From the NCBI GenBank assembly GCA_023105745.1, contig JALGQZ010000009.1, positions 35,144,409 to 35,208,408 on the forward strand: a stretch of 64,000 nt of DNA, given 5' to 3'. Positions 22,975 to 34,612 of the stretch are shown here, piece by piece (the stretch's first letter is position 1; every line of letters starts with the position of its first letter). A program made the position numbers and the translations under genes. Below the pieces are notes generated by a model that had not been told where the DNA came from, did no database searches, and saw only the letters and a program-made list of their open reading frames with translations. The stretch comes from Austropuccinia psidii (lineage: Eukaryota; Basidiomycota; Pucciniomycetes; Pucciniales; Sphaerophragmiaceae).

Positions 22975-23847
22975 TTGAACCCTGATTTAGACCAAAAAAA
23001 GGGCTGGTTTAAACCACTTTTAACCAATTTTAGCCATTTTAGACCCTTAAATCAGCCATTGCTACAGCAAAACCTGGTGTAGAGCCTTCAAAACACGTCA
23101 AAATGTGTGTAAGAGGCGTGGAAACCAGTTAGATTTTTTCTTTAATTCCTCATCATGTATTATACGTATAATTTACATATGTAATTCAATTTAATTGTAA
23201 AGTACAAGACAGCAATAATTGATACCTCATAGGTAAATCAAAGTTCACTTATGTAATACACGGGCATATTTTGACATTTCAATTGAATTCAATTGAAAAT
23301 ACTTCAATTCCTCATAACTTCTAAAATAAACACAAGACCTCAATTTTAACACAAAAATTGATGGTTAACACCACATGTGGTGTTAATTAAATTAAAGTTT
23401 TTAGGCTTCTCAAATTTTGTATTGAAACTACTAAAAACGTAATTTAAGCTTATTTAGAGTTGAGTTACAAAAATTTCACTCAGAGGTGACCCCACCTAAT
23501 TTTTTATGAGGAATAAAATGGTGAAATAAATTTTATATGGTCATTTATTGGATAAAAAGCTATAATATATTTTATATAACTTTTTACCAAAAATATTTCA
23601 ATTTCACAATTTTTATTAAAAATTCATTTTTACTTAATTTTTACAAGTAAGAATATAATTTCATAATTTTAAATTTTATTGTAATTTCACTTTTAAATTA
23701 TGAGTAAGTTTTAATTTTTAAATATAAATTTGTATTTATATTTCAATTTTTATTTTTAGAATATAAATGAAATTATTTTATTTATAGTTGTATCTGAATT
23801 TATCTTTTGTGGTCTTTTGGTATAAGAAAATGACTCTAAGGCTCACA
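22975..23847 (-). mobile_element. Truncated B-like LTR
   Basis: AT-rich non-coding sequence that ends with AAGGCTCACA, the terminus of the B-type LTRs, and then joins family A pol sequence abruptly at 23848. The left boundary is approximate because I could not find the TGTAAGG terminus; it seems truncated. Its style (repeated TTTAAGC, short AT tracts) resembles the LTR at 41294-43501 more than the one at 34613. Confidence 0.5.
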
Positions 23848-24572
23848 CCCTTCTACCAGCTGTCCAACTGGCCTATAATACAAGTCAGAACTCTACCACA
23901 GGAAAAACACCTGCACTGGTAGAGAAAGGGTGGAATCCCCTGTTACTTGTGGACCACTTGAAGAAGAATCTTGTGACCATCCACCCCACAGCCAAAGACT
24001 TCCATGATATGTGGAAGAGGGCTTGTGACACAGCTGACAAAAGCATAGCTGAAGAAAAAGATTATAATAAACAGAGGTGGGACAAGACACACATGGAACC
24101 TGACTTTAAGGAAGGCGACCAGGTGTTAGTGTCTACACTAAACTTCAATAATCTTAAAGGACCCAAGAAGATGAGGGACTCATTTGTACGGCACTTCGCT
24201 ATCATGAAATTGATCGGAAATAAGGCAGTAGAAGTCAAGCTCACAGAGGAATTTTGTAGGAAACACCCAGTCTTTCCAGTGAGTTTGGTCAAGCCATACT
24301 TCCAAACAGCAGAGGATAAGTTCCCCTCCAGGAGAAAAAACCTCACACCACCAGAGATAGTGGAAGTGAAGGACTCCCCTGGACCTGTGAGTAGAGTCAT
24401 CAGGGCCAGAAAAATCAGACTTAATGGGAAGGATCAAAGACAATACTTAGTCAGATTCAAGAACCAAACAGCTGATAAAGACAAATGGTTGGCAGAAGAT
24501 GCCATACCAGATGGGGACCTTCAGTTAAGGGCATTCAGACCTTCTAAGAGGACTGAACAGTATCATCAATGA
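23848..24572 (+). pseudogene. Family A integrase C-terminus and chromodomain-like tail
   Basis: An open frame of about 240 codons ending at TGA (24570-24572). It matches the last part of the element A polyprotein from just after the catalytic core. It has no start codon and no protease, RT or integrase core, so it cannot act alone. Confidence 0.85.
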
Positions 24573-24596
24573 TGAGCCTTTTTTAGAGGGAGGGTA

Positions 24597-26018
24597 TGTC
24601 AGCCTGTGACTCAAAACCAGAGCACAAGCATGATGGCAAAAATACCATAAATCAATGGTATAGCCAAGATACCACCAGAACATAGAGCTGAGCCAAATTA
24701 TCTCAAAAGGTATCAAACGAAAGAGGAAACTCATCCCTTTGTGAAAATGTAAGGCCCATCACCATAGGACAAAGAATAACAAAGTTGTTGCAGAGAATAA
24801 ACCTTAATTTTCATTTCTCATCTGAAAACCAGAAGGAGAGGCTTAACCCCATCAAATGGGTATTCAAAATGAATCTCTATAAGTCAGGGCTATCCAATGG
24901 TACCAGCCAAACTGAGTTAGCACCCATATTACTGGAGTTATGGTCAAATTCAGGCCAAATAAGGTTGAACAATACATTCACCTCTCATCTAACTTCCACA
25001 GTTTGAACATGAGATACCTAACATGGGGTCTTTTTGGAAAGAGCACAATCAGGGCTATCTGATGGTGTCATCCATTTCCTCATATCACAACTATAACAGA
25101 AGGTCTGGGGCCAACAAGCCAAATAGAGCTTTTGACTAAAACACCCCTATGTACAAAAAATATTCTACATGGGATAACTTTGTCAGATTTAATGATAAAC
25201 CTATCAAAAGAAGTACCATTGTGTAGGGCCCATACAGGGCTATCCACAGAACCAATTGAGAGGATGATATCTCAAGAATTGACAAATTTATAGCTGCTTT
25301 AAGGCCAAAATCCCACATTTTGGGCAATACAGCCTTACCATGGGATAATATCCCATAACCCTGAGTATGAGGTGTCAAACAGACGAATAAGCATGTTTAT
25401 ACTTCAATAACTCATAAGTAAGTCAATACTGGGGTCCCATACTGTTTCTGTACAGCATTCTACAGGTCATACACGTCAGAATCAGGCTATGTGGTCCCCA
25501 CATGAAAATATTTACCTTGATTGGTGAAAACTGCCCAGATGTGGTTTCAAAACCACATTAGAGCCCAAAACAGCATATAAAGGTCATTTTTAAGCCACAA
25601 GCTTGTCTTGGAAGGTGAAAAATCTTCACTTCCTCTATGTGGAAAGGTCTAGCACCATTTCCACCCCATTTCAGGATAAAAAGGAGGCTTTTCACAGCCA
25701 GAATTGTTTCCTCATCCTGCTCTTGAATACCCTACATAGTAAACTTTCAAAAACGGTTTTACTCTTGGGTAATAAACAGGTATAATTATAATCTTAATTA
25801 TTGTAGCCTTTAGTATTGTAACCCAACAGGTAAAGCTGCACCCAGGGCTTTCAACAGCACTCACCACCACTATATTCTATATAGTAAAGCCCTTTTATTG
25901 TTAAATTAAACCCTCTTTAACTCTTCTAACTCTTTTTAAATCCATTTTTACCATGTCACAGTCATAGTTAGGAGTTGTAAATAAATTTAAATACTCTTAT
26001 CATAGACTCAGCCTGACA
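24597..26018 (+). repeat. LTR of the truncated A copy
   Basis: TGTCAGCC to CTGACA, 1422 bp, with many substitutions and small indels relative to 18014-19454, so an older insertion. Confidence 0.9.
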
Positions 26019-28143
26019 AGCAGAGCTCAACTATGAGATTCATGACAAGGAACTCCTTTTCATAGTCTGGGCTGTCAAGCGCTGGAGGGCTTCCCTTCTT
26101 TCCCTTTCTTCTCCTTTTTAAGTTCTCAACAATCACTTTTTACTTCAATACTTTATGTCATCCCAAGTCCTTACTTGCTACCAAGCCCTCTGGGCTGAAT
26201 TCCTCTCTGAATTTTATTTCTCAATCACTTCCTGCCCTGGCAGCCTAGGTACTCTTCCAGACGCTTTATCAGGTAAGTACAATTTTTATCCGGAGAAGGG
26301 GGGGGTTTCATCAACAATAATCCAATGAAATCTCAACAGCACATCAAGCAGGATTAAGTCCAACCTTCAAGATATTTTACAGTCAAGGTGGAATCTTTTT
26401 CAAATTTCATTGAATCAACTCAGCAGGCTCTATGGAAAGATTCTCAGTATAGAAGTATTATTCAATAATTGGGAAAAGGTAACTCTGTCCAGGATTACTC
26501 TCTTGATTCCTTGTCCCAATTTCTATTATTCAAACATTGGGTGGTGGTCCCAAATGACCACACAATTCAGCTCAGTTTTATTCAAAAGTGTCATGATTTT
26601 CCGCTAGCTGGACATCCTGGCCAAGAGACAACTCTCAAACTGGTCAAGTGGGATTTCCACTTGTCTGGCATGACTCAATTAATCACGCATTATGTCTCAT
26701 CCGGTCAACAGTGTTGATGAAACAAGAATATTCATCACAAGAAGTTTCAATTCCTCAAACCTCTTCCAACTCCAAATGGTCCTTTGATATGTCTTTCAAT
26801 GGACTTTATAACTCAACTGCCACTGCCCAATTCTTTTGATTAAATGCTTGTCATAGTGGACCTGTTCTTAAAACTGGTGGTTTTTATTCCAAAAATGTCA
26901 TCAATCAGTTCACTGGATTTGGCCTATTTATTCATGAAGAATATCTTTTCAAAGAATGGCCTTCCTTCAAGCATTTTGAGTGATAGAGGTTCTGTCTTTG
27001 TTTCTTCCTTTTGGACCAATCTATGTCAGCAGCTCAATAATTCTCTAAATCTGTCAACTGCTTACCATCCATAAAATGATGGGAGACAGAGAGTAAATCA
27101 GATAGTAGAACAGTACCTTCATTTGTATTTCAGTTATCATCAGGATGATTGGAACACCTGGCTCCCTCTTGCTGAATTTGCTTACAAGAACTCTGACCAC
27201 TCTTCAACAAAACAAGCACTGTTTTTCACTGTTTATGGAAAATATCCACAATGCAACTCAGTTCAAATTACTCAAGATACTCCTTCTGGAAGTTATCAAA
27301 AAAAATCCAATCAGTACAGCAAGATCTCAAGAGAGATCGGAAAGTTGCCATAAACAGGTTTAAGAGGTATGCAGATAAGAGTAGAGCAATTCCACCTGTT
27401 TTCAATCCTGGTGAAATGGCAGGGCTTTCTTCCAAGAACATGAAAGCAACCAGACCCACCAAAAAACTATCTGAAAGATTTTTCGGTCCTTTTCCAATCT
27501 TGACGAAAGTCAGTACTCATGCCTAACACCTCAAGCTTCCATCTCAATGGAACTCTATCTGTCCAGTTTTGCATATTTCCCTCCTCAAACTAATCAAGAC
27601 ATCAACAATCCCAAATTTGTCTCAAGAGCCTCCTCCTCTAATCATCATTGAAGAAGAAGAGGAATGGGAAGCCACTCAAATACTGGATTCAAAGCGCAAG
27701 AGATGAAAATTATGGTATCCAGTGGAATGGAAAGGTTTCAGGCAAGACCCAGAAATATCCACTTGGGAAGAAGCCAAAAACCTCAATAATTGACCTGAAC
27801 TTGTCCAGTATTTTCATTCTTTACATCCTGACAAGCCAGGCCCCAATTCATCAAGATCTTCATTTTTTATGGTGCTTGGTGGGACAAGGATTTAACAAAA
27901 GTAAGTTGCATTCCTGGTAAGCACCTTTAGGAGTATTCTACTCTTTTCTGTTGTAAACATCCCCTTGGCCACTCTTTGAGCACTTTGCAATTTTGGAAAC
28001 AGATTTTTGGTGTGGCTTTCAACATTAAACTCCAATTTCTGGCCATTTCCACTTGGGGCAATGGACCATTCTTCTTAATCCTTTTTCCAAGTCATTACCT
28101 TTCAATACATTCTTTCATTGATCTTCTTTAATTTATGGCACGT
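26019..28143 (+). pseudogene. Element E: degenerate RNase H-integrase-chromodomain remnant
   Basis: Homologous to 50845-52990 of element D and read in the same direction. It starts within RNase H (the YEIHDKEL region) and passes through the integrase zinc finger, the IVDxF and SDRG core motifs, the YHQDDWNTW stretch, the GPFPIL region and the chromodomain. Many stops and frameshifts break it, for example after GQQC near 26717 and after TAYHP at 27072-27074. Upstream gag, protease and RT are missing, cut off by the A-family LTR end at 26018. The first copy of the post-pol module lies at 27868-27983 and the second is split by element C at 28143. Confidence 0.85.
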
Positions 28144-28856
28144 TGTAACAACCGTCCATCAGGGGTAAGGGTATTAATCAATACACCCACTCAAGAACCT
28201 CAAATCTGAAGATCCAGTATCTGCATCAGCATTAAGTTTCAGCAATCTTCATTCTGAAACATGCATACAGCTTGGTACCTCAATACAGCCTGTCAATACT
28301 TGTACAGGTTGGATTCACCCAATATGGTTTCAATACACCAGTATGAAGCTGTATGATCACTCAAATACACCACACCTCTTGTACAGGTTCTGTACAGCTG
28401 TACAGGACCTGTATTGGCCATACTCAATTCAATCATCAATTATTCTCATGAAAATTCTTCCTCTGGATCAGGGCTGGTGATTCTCACATATACCAGCCCC
28501 TCTTCCTCCCCCCGGGCGACTTTTCCCCAGTTCATTAATTTAGTTTATTTATTATTTTATAATTATTCTTATCCTTATTTTTGGTATTATAATTATTTGA
28601 TTTTAAGTCAGTCTTTGCATTTCTCTCTTCGCCTGTACAGTATGGGTTGGGTGGCCATATCCTTATTAACCTATCTCTTTCCATTCTGACAGGTTGAAAC
28701 AGTGGACTTGGACTTGTTTGTGGTTGGCTCTTCTATTTCTTATTCTTATTTCTTTTTTGCTGCTTTTCTCATATCTTTTATTATAGTAATTCATTTCTTA
28801 CACTCTTAAGTGTATTCCATCTTTCCATATCCTTGAGCCCTCCATAAGTGAGTCCC
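28144..28856 (+). repeat. 5' LTR of element C, part 1
   Basis: 713 bp from TGTAACAACC. It is interrupted by element B after GTCCC (28852-28856) and resumes at 38655, ending at 38702. The total without the insertion is 761 bp, against 760 bp for the 3' LTR. Confidence 0.95.
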
Positions 28857-29168
28857 TGTAAGGTTTGACTATGAAACAATAAGTAAAAATTACTAATATT
28901 TTACTTATTGTACTATTAATGTCCTTATAAATGAAATAAATAAGATAAAAAATAATTATAATATTAAAGAATTATTATAATTATGGCGTAAAAATAATTA
29001 TATTATTAATAAAATATAATAATATAATTTATATTATAAAATATAACATAATAAAGAAAATATCTTGATATAAAATAATTAATATATTTAAAAGCACTTG
29101 ATTATTGCTACAAACAAATAATAAAGGCGTAAAAAATTGTTTTTTATTAATAAAAAACAATTAATAAC
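28857..29168 (-). repeat. Remnant of the 3' LTR of element B
   Basis: About 312 bp that match the start of the LTR at 34613. The match ends within the repeated AATTAATAAC(A/C)ATAATATTG stretch, where integrase sequence begins. The junction may be a deletion at a short homology. Confidence 0.85.
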
Positions 29169-32100
29169 CATAATATTGTTACCCAATCCATATGAACTAT
29201 TTCCCATGGGGATTTTGGTTCTTGGATTTGGATCATCATTCCAAATTTCTTTCCTGTGGCTCTGTTGGCTTTTTGGCATCTGTCACAGGTTTGGCAGTAC
29301 TGTGAAACATCTTTCTTCCATTTTGGCCACCAACACCAGGTTTTCACCCTCTCTAGTGTCCTATCTTCTGAGAGGTGTCCAGATGCAACACTATCATGAC
29401 ACTCATGTAAAATAGTGTTTATTAGTGTTCTATCTGTTAAGGCCATAACACATGTGTGTTTTGTTCTATGGTAGAGGATTCCATCAAGGAGGTGGAATCT
29501 TCCTTCATCATATGCCTTTTTCCATGTTTCATCTAGTTTTGATGAAAGTGATGGGTCTTTGCAGTCTTTCATTAGAAGTTGGCTTAAGATATGGTAATTT
29601 TTGTCTGTCTTATAGCTTTCTTTAACTTGGTTAAAGATTTCTGTGCCAATGTCTGTAACACATATTCCTTCTATATGGTGTTCTTCTTGTGGTACCCATG
29701 CTGGATTGTCAGGGGTATTTGCTAAAGCCCATCTGCTAAGACCATCTGCATTTTTATGAATTTTTCCAGATTTATGAACAATAGTCATATTTCCTCTATA
29801 TTCTTGGATAGCAATTTGCCATCTCAGCATATGTCTATTTGGGGTTTTCATGTTTAATAGAGATTTCACAGCATTACAGTCTGTGATCACATCAAATACT
29901 GTTCCATCCAAATAGTAATGTAATTTTCCTAAAGCCCACACTAAGCAGAGGCATTCAATTTGGCTTGCTCCATATCTTGCTTCTGTTGGCTTTATCTGCC
30001 TTGAAATGAAACAAATTGGTCCTTCCACTGGTTTGTCATTGATAATTTGTGTCTGGTGTAGTGCAGCACTCAGTCTTTCTCCACAAGCATCAATGTAAAT
30101 TTAAAGGGTAGTTTCCAATCTGGCATTAGAAGAAATGGGGCATTTGTTAAGGAATTTTTCAATTCTTCATATGCCTTGACTCTTTCTTCTGTCATTTAAT
30201 AGACTTTTTGTTGGTCACAGAGCTTATACAAGGATTTAGCAATTTTTGCAAAGTCCTTTATATGCTGTCTATAGTAACCAGCAAATCCTAGAAATGCTTG
30301 CATTTCTTTTTTGGTTTGAGGCATCGGTTTAAGTAGTACTGCTGCCACTTTATTTTTGTCTATGCCTAGACTAAGGCCAGATACAACATGTCCTAGTGCT
30401 TTTAGCTCAATATATTCAAAATGACACTTTTTCAAGGAAGTTTTCATATTTCCTTGCACTATGTTCTGAAGTACTCTTTCCAGTCTTGTAAGGTGGCTTT
30501 CCCAAGTCTCTGAGCAGACTATAATATCATCAATATGGATAATTAACCATCCTTCTGATGATTCTTCAGGGAATATGGTATTCCACATTCTTGGATAATG
30601 GGAAGGTGCATTTTTTATCCCAAATGGCATTCTTAAGTATTCAAAAATTCCACAATGGACTATTATTCTTAGTAGTTTCTTGGCATTGTCTGTCAAGACA
30701 TTTTGATGAAAACCCTCAAGAGCATCCATAGCTGTAATGAACTTAGCTTGTGACAATTGGGTCAATGTCTCATGGATTCTAGGTATTGGATATCTGTCTG
30801 GAATGGTATAGGTGTTCAGGGCTCTGAAGTCTCCTACCATCCTTGAGTTTCCATTATGCCAAGTTATAATGACAGGGGTAGTAACTTCTACCTGTTCATT
30901 ATGTCCTACTTTTCTTAATACTCCAAGGTCTATAAATTCTTTGATGTTTGTCTCTAAGGCTTCTCTGGCTGTTGGACTAGCTGGGTAAGCTGGTCTCCTT
31001 TGTAAGGGTGGGTAAGGCGTTTCCACATTAATAATTATGTCTACTTCATGCCCAATTATAGCACCTAGTGGTTCTTTGTCAGTTGCAAAGGCATTTTTGT
31101 ACTTAAATAAGAGGTCAATTAATTTTTCTTCCATTCTTTCTGTTAATTCTTGATTGAACTCTGCCTCTTTAAGTTGTTCAGATATAAAAAGATCCTTTTC
31201 TGCAATTTTTTCTTCATTCTTAACAACTGTAATTTGATTTTGTTATTTAAGAAGCCAAACTTTTGTCTTTTGTTGTCTCCTATAGTAAAATATCTATCCT
31301 TCTGGTTAGAGATATCTATTCCATAGATTGATAAGTACTCATTTCCCAGGATAAAGTGATTACTGGTACAGTTGTCCATTACCACAAATTCCACTTTCAT
31401 TCTGACACATTGGGAAGGAGGAGGAAAAACTAGTGTTAAATCAATTATTCCAAGGGACTTCATGCTCTCACTTGCACTACTGAAGTTGACACCTTGTATT
31501 GGCATAAGTTTTTCTTGCCAGTCTGGGACAACGGTTTTTAAATAACTTTTGCCAACACAGGTGCAATATGCTCCTGTATCTAAGTTAACTTTTCTTCTTG
31601 GTTATCAACCATAAAAATACTTATACTTGATTTTCCAGCTGTATATCCCATTCCTCTTGCAGGTTTGGTTCTATACATTTTGGCATCTTGTATATTTGTC
31701 AGGTTTGTGTCAGATGTCCCAACTTGTGGTAAGTTTGAGTTAACATTCAGTACTTCATAAATTATATCAATATTATTAATTTGTCCATTAATTATATTGA
31801 TTTCATCACTTTCAGAGCTTTCTGACTCTTCTGTCTCTTTTCCAGAGTCAGATTCCTCCTCTTTGTCATTGTGGTTTTCTGTTTCCACTATTTCATTGAT
31901 CTTTTCCTTTTTGAGGCAATTATTGGCTAAGTGTCCAATACCTCCACATTTATGGCATTTTCTTTGCTCATGATTGTTGGATGTATTGGGCTTGGAGGAT
32001 TCTTTTAATTTATCTTTTTTGATAAATGGCTTATTTGGGCTTTTAATGTCCAATTTCTTCCAAGTCCTGCCAATTTTTGTTCTTGTCACTATAGATTCTA

Positions 32101-33887
32101 GTGCATTTATATACTCTTCTGTGGAGCATGGTTCTATACACCTGCTTCTCAGGGCATGTTCTAGTTCCCCTCCACATTTCTTAAGTATTTTCATGTGCAC
32201 CATTTTTTGTGACATTTCTGGGTACAGTGCATTAAGCCTTTCAACTTGTTTCAAGAACCAAGTTAAAGGTTTATCTTTCTCTGGGTCAAAGGAAGAATTT
32301 TCAAATTCATTTTCTATCTTATTACTCCAGGCATCATTTGCCCACTTGGTGATTATTTCTTGTTTCCACCAAGACCAGGTATTTTTACCATTTATTTGTC
32401 TTATGCCATAATACCATCTTTTTGCAGATTTCTCAAACAATGAATGTAATCTTGCAGTGATTAATTAATCTGGTATGGCATAGTCTTCTTGTAACATTTC
32501 AATTGTTTTAATAAATGACATGTGGTCATATTCACCTTCTCCAGTGAATGTTCGCCAATATTTTAATTGAGGTGCTTCCTTCATTAAGACTTGGTTATTG
32601 TCTTGGTGATTCAAATCTGTTATGAAAGGATTTCTTAATTCCTCTTTTTTTTAACAGGGCTTCTTATATGAGAAAATGGAGTTGATAGCTTTGGCATATT
32701 TGAGTTAGCCTCATTAATTTTATCCATTTTTTCAGTGATAAGCCTTATCTCACTTTGAATGTCATCTTTCAGATGCATTCCTGCTTCATCACGTTTTTCC
32801 ACATGGTCCAAAAGTAATTTTTGGTGTGATGAAGTCTTTTCTTCAATTTTTTCTACAGAAATACTTAATTTGTTTAATTTTTCTGTAAGGTTGTCAATAC
32901 TCACCTCATTATTGATTGTCAAAGGTTTTTCTTTGATATCACTTATGTATTTGTACAACTCTTGTTGTCCTTGTATTAATTTCTGAGTATTTTCAATTAA
33001 TAATTTTGGTTTATTATTTTCAATCATAAATTTTATGTTATCAATTTCTTTCTTATTTTGTACAACAAGTTTGGTTAAAGATGATAAGCTATTATTTATT
33101 TCTTGGAAAGATAATAAACTATTTTTAATGTCTTTAAGAGGTAAAATACTATTTTTAAGCTCTGTTAAAGTATTTAAAACATCAGGAGACAAGGTTATTT
33201 CTTTGGGAAATGGGGTTGTCTCATTCTTTGTTCCTCTTTGTCTTTGAATTCCTTCAAGTTCTGGCCATGTTGAAAACATTGTCCATGGCATCCTTTTGGA
33301 TTTTTGGGATCATGTAGCTTGGGGAATATGGTTTCCTCCAATTCTTTTTCTTGTTCTTCTTCCCTTCTTGGGGAAGTGGGTTGGCTTGGGGCTTGCTGGT
33401 AGAAGCTACTGGGGCTTCTTCCTTGGTTGCCTCCCTCTTTTTGGTGTGGTAATCCTTGTTTTTTTTGACTTGAGGTTTGGATGACAGTGGATTCCATCCA
33501 TTGGAGTATTTCATTTTCTCCTCCTCTTTGAGGAACTTTTTCAGGATGTGCCAGGAGTTCATCACTCCTTGGTGTATTTGAGGCAGCATTTCCCAATCTT
33601 TGTCCTTGTACACTGTGTAATACTGCTTGTACTGGCTCATGTAGATGTCTATTTGGGCCCTCTGAATGTGATTTGTACCTATTTGAGCTACTCATACTTA
33701 GTTCCAATTCAGGTTCAGATATCATGGGCATTTCTGGGACTTGCCTTTGGGATAAGGCACTTCCTTGTGTGGATTCTGTTCCACTGGGGATATTGCCCTT
33801 TCTTTTCCCTTTTGAGGGATCAGTTCTACCTCTGAGTCCAGCTCCATCTGATTGGATGGAGTATTGGGAACCTCTTCTGGTAGTCAT
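29169..33887 (-). pseudogene. Gag-pol of element B, broken and truncated
   Basis: On the minus strand: ATG at 33887, gag N-terminus, a coiled-coil-like region (33200-32640), a capsid-type segment, a CCHC knuckle near 31960-31910, protease remnants near 31600-31500, RT (31134-30196), RNase H, and integrase as far as the first catalytic Asp. Visible damage: a missing base near 33255 that disrupts two overlapping frames, TAA at 32467-32465, a frameshift across the protease active site near 31570, a frameshift between RT and RNase H near 30200-30030, and loss of everything after the integrase MDWVT motif. The RT motif reads HIDD instead of YIDD (His codon at 30537-30535). It is related to, but clearly distinct from, family A. 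Confidence 0.9.
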
Positions 33888-33962
33888 AATTTAAGAAATA
33901 AGAAAAATAAAAGTATTTTAGAATAAAAACTCTTTTATGGCAATTATAAAAGAGGTGCTCAC
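33877..33962 (-). other. Candidate intron of element B containing the gag ATG
   Basis: 86 nt from GTGAGC to CAG. The ATG of the gag-pol frame (33887-33885) lies inside it. Splicing would enter the +1 frame, open for about 50 codons before stops in this copy; that frame reopens at an ATG at 33640 and runs to 33254. Confidence 0.35.
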
Positions 33963-34112
33963 CTTCAGAGTCTTGAATGGTGGGTCCTGGAAAGTCTAAT
34001 TTCTTAGCTTTCTTTCTTTTAGTGATAACTGGTGTTGGGGAACTTTGACAAGTTTCTTCCACCAATCTCTCAACAGTAGTTTGGTTATCTTCTTTTGGGT
34101 TATCCTCAAACA
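33963..34112 (-). CDS. Candidate leader exon of element B (ORF0), no ATG in exon
   Basis: 150 nt of open minus-strand frame between acceptor CTTTTTTAG (34115-34113) and donor GTGAGC. It starts with TG in phase 1 and ends in phase 1, exactly as the element A leader exon does. Acidic then Lys-rich; no known domain. Confidence 0.35.
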
Positions 34113-34592
34113 CTAAAAAAGACAAATAAATATAAGTCTTTTTATAAGAAGTGTTATTTTTTTGGCAAGATATGGCATTTTTCCACGTAGAAATTGCTTT
34201 TATATCTTTTTTTAAAAAATTGAAATGAATAAAGAAATGAATAAAAATAACTTTTTTATTTTTTTTATTATTATTTTATTTTATATATATTTTTTTTTAT
34301 TTTTAAGGAATAAAATAAAAATTAATATGATTCTTTATAAAATTAAATTATAATAAAAATGTTTTTTAATTTATAGAATATCTTTTTTAATCACTAGAGT
34401 CACTCAAAGAAAGTTCTTGCAAGTCTAAGGATGTGAAAAACCACGTGTAAGACAGTACAATTGCTTTCCAAATGCCTCAATAGCTTTTAAAATCAATAAA
34501 ATATAAAATTATTATATAATTTTATGATTATAAATATAATTTATTATTGGATAAACCCAATTAGAATCTTTTGGATGGTCTTTTAAGTAAAG

Positions 34593-34610
34593 AACACGGC
34601 CAGGACCCCA
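34593..34610 (-). promoter_or_regulatory. Primer-binding site of element B
   Basis: On the minus strand TGGGGTCCTGGCCGTGTT starts 2 nt after the LTR end (CTTACA, 34613). It differs from the A site by one base in the first 16. Confidence 0.75.
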
Positions 34611-34612
34611 AA

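Larger units (their letters stand above)
23848..26018 (+). mobile_element. Truncated family A element (integrase tail and 3' LTR)
   Basis: Sequence homologous to 17264-19454: the last part of integrase, the chromodomain-like tail, the polypurine tract and a 1422-bp LTR. The 5' part is missing and is replaced by a B-like LTR end. The LTR end (GCCTGACA, 26018) abuts pol sequence of element E in mid-gene, as expected if this copy had inserted into E. The left TSD is lost. It is more diverged from 9751-19454 than that element's two LTRs are from each other. Confidence 0.85.
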
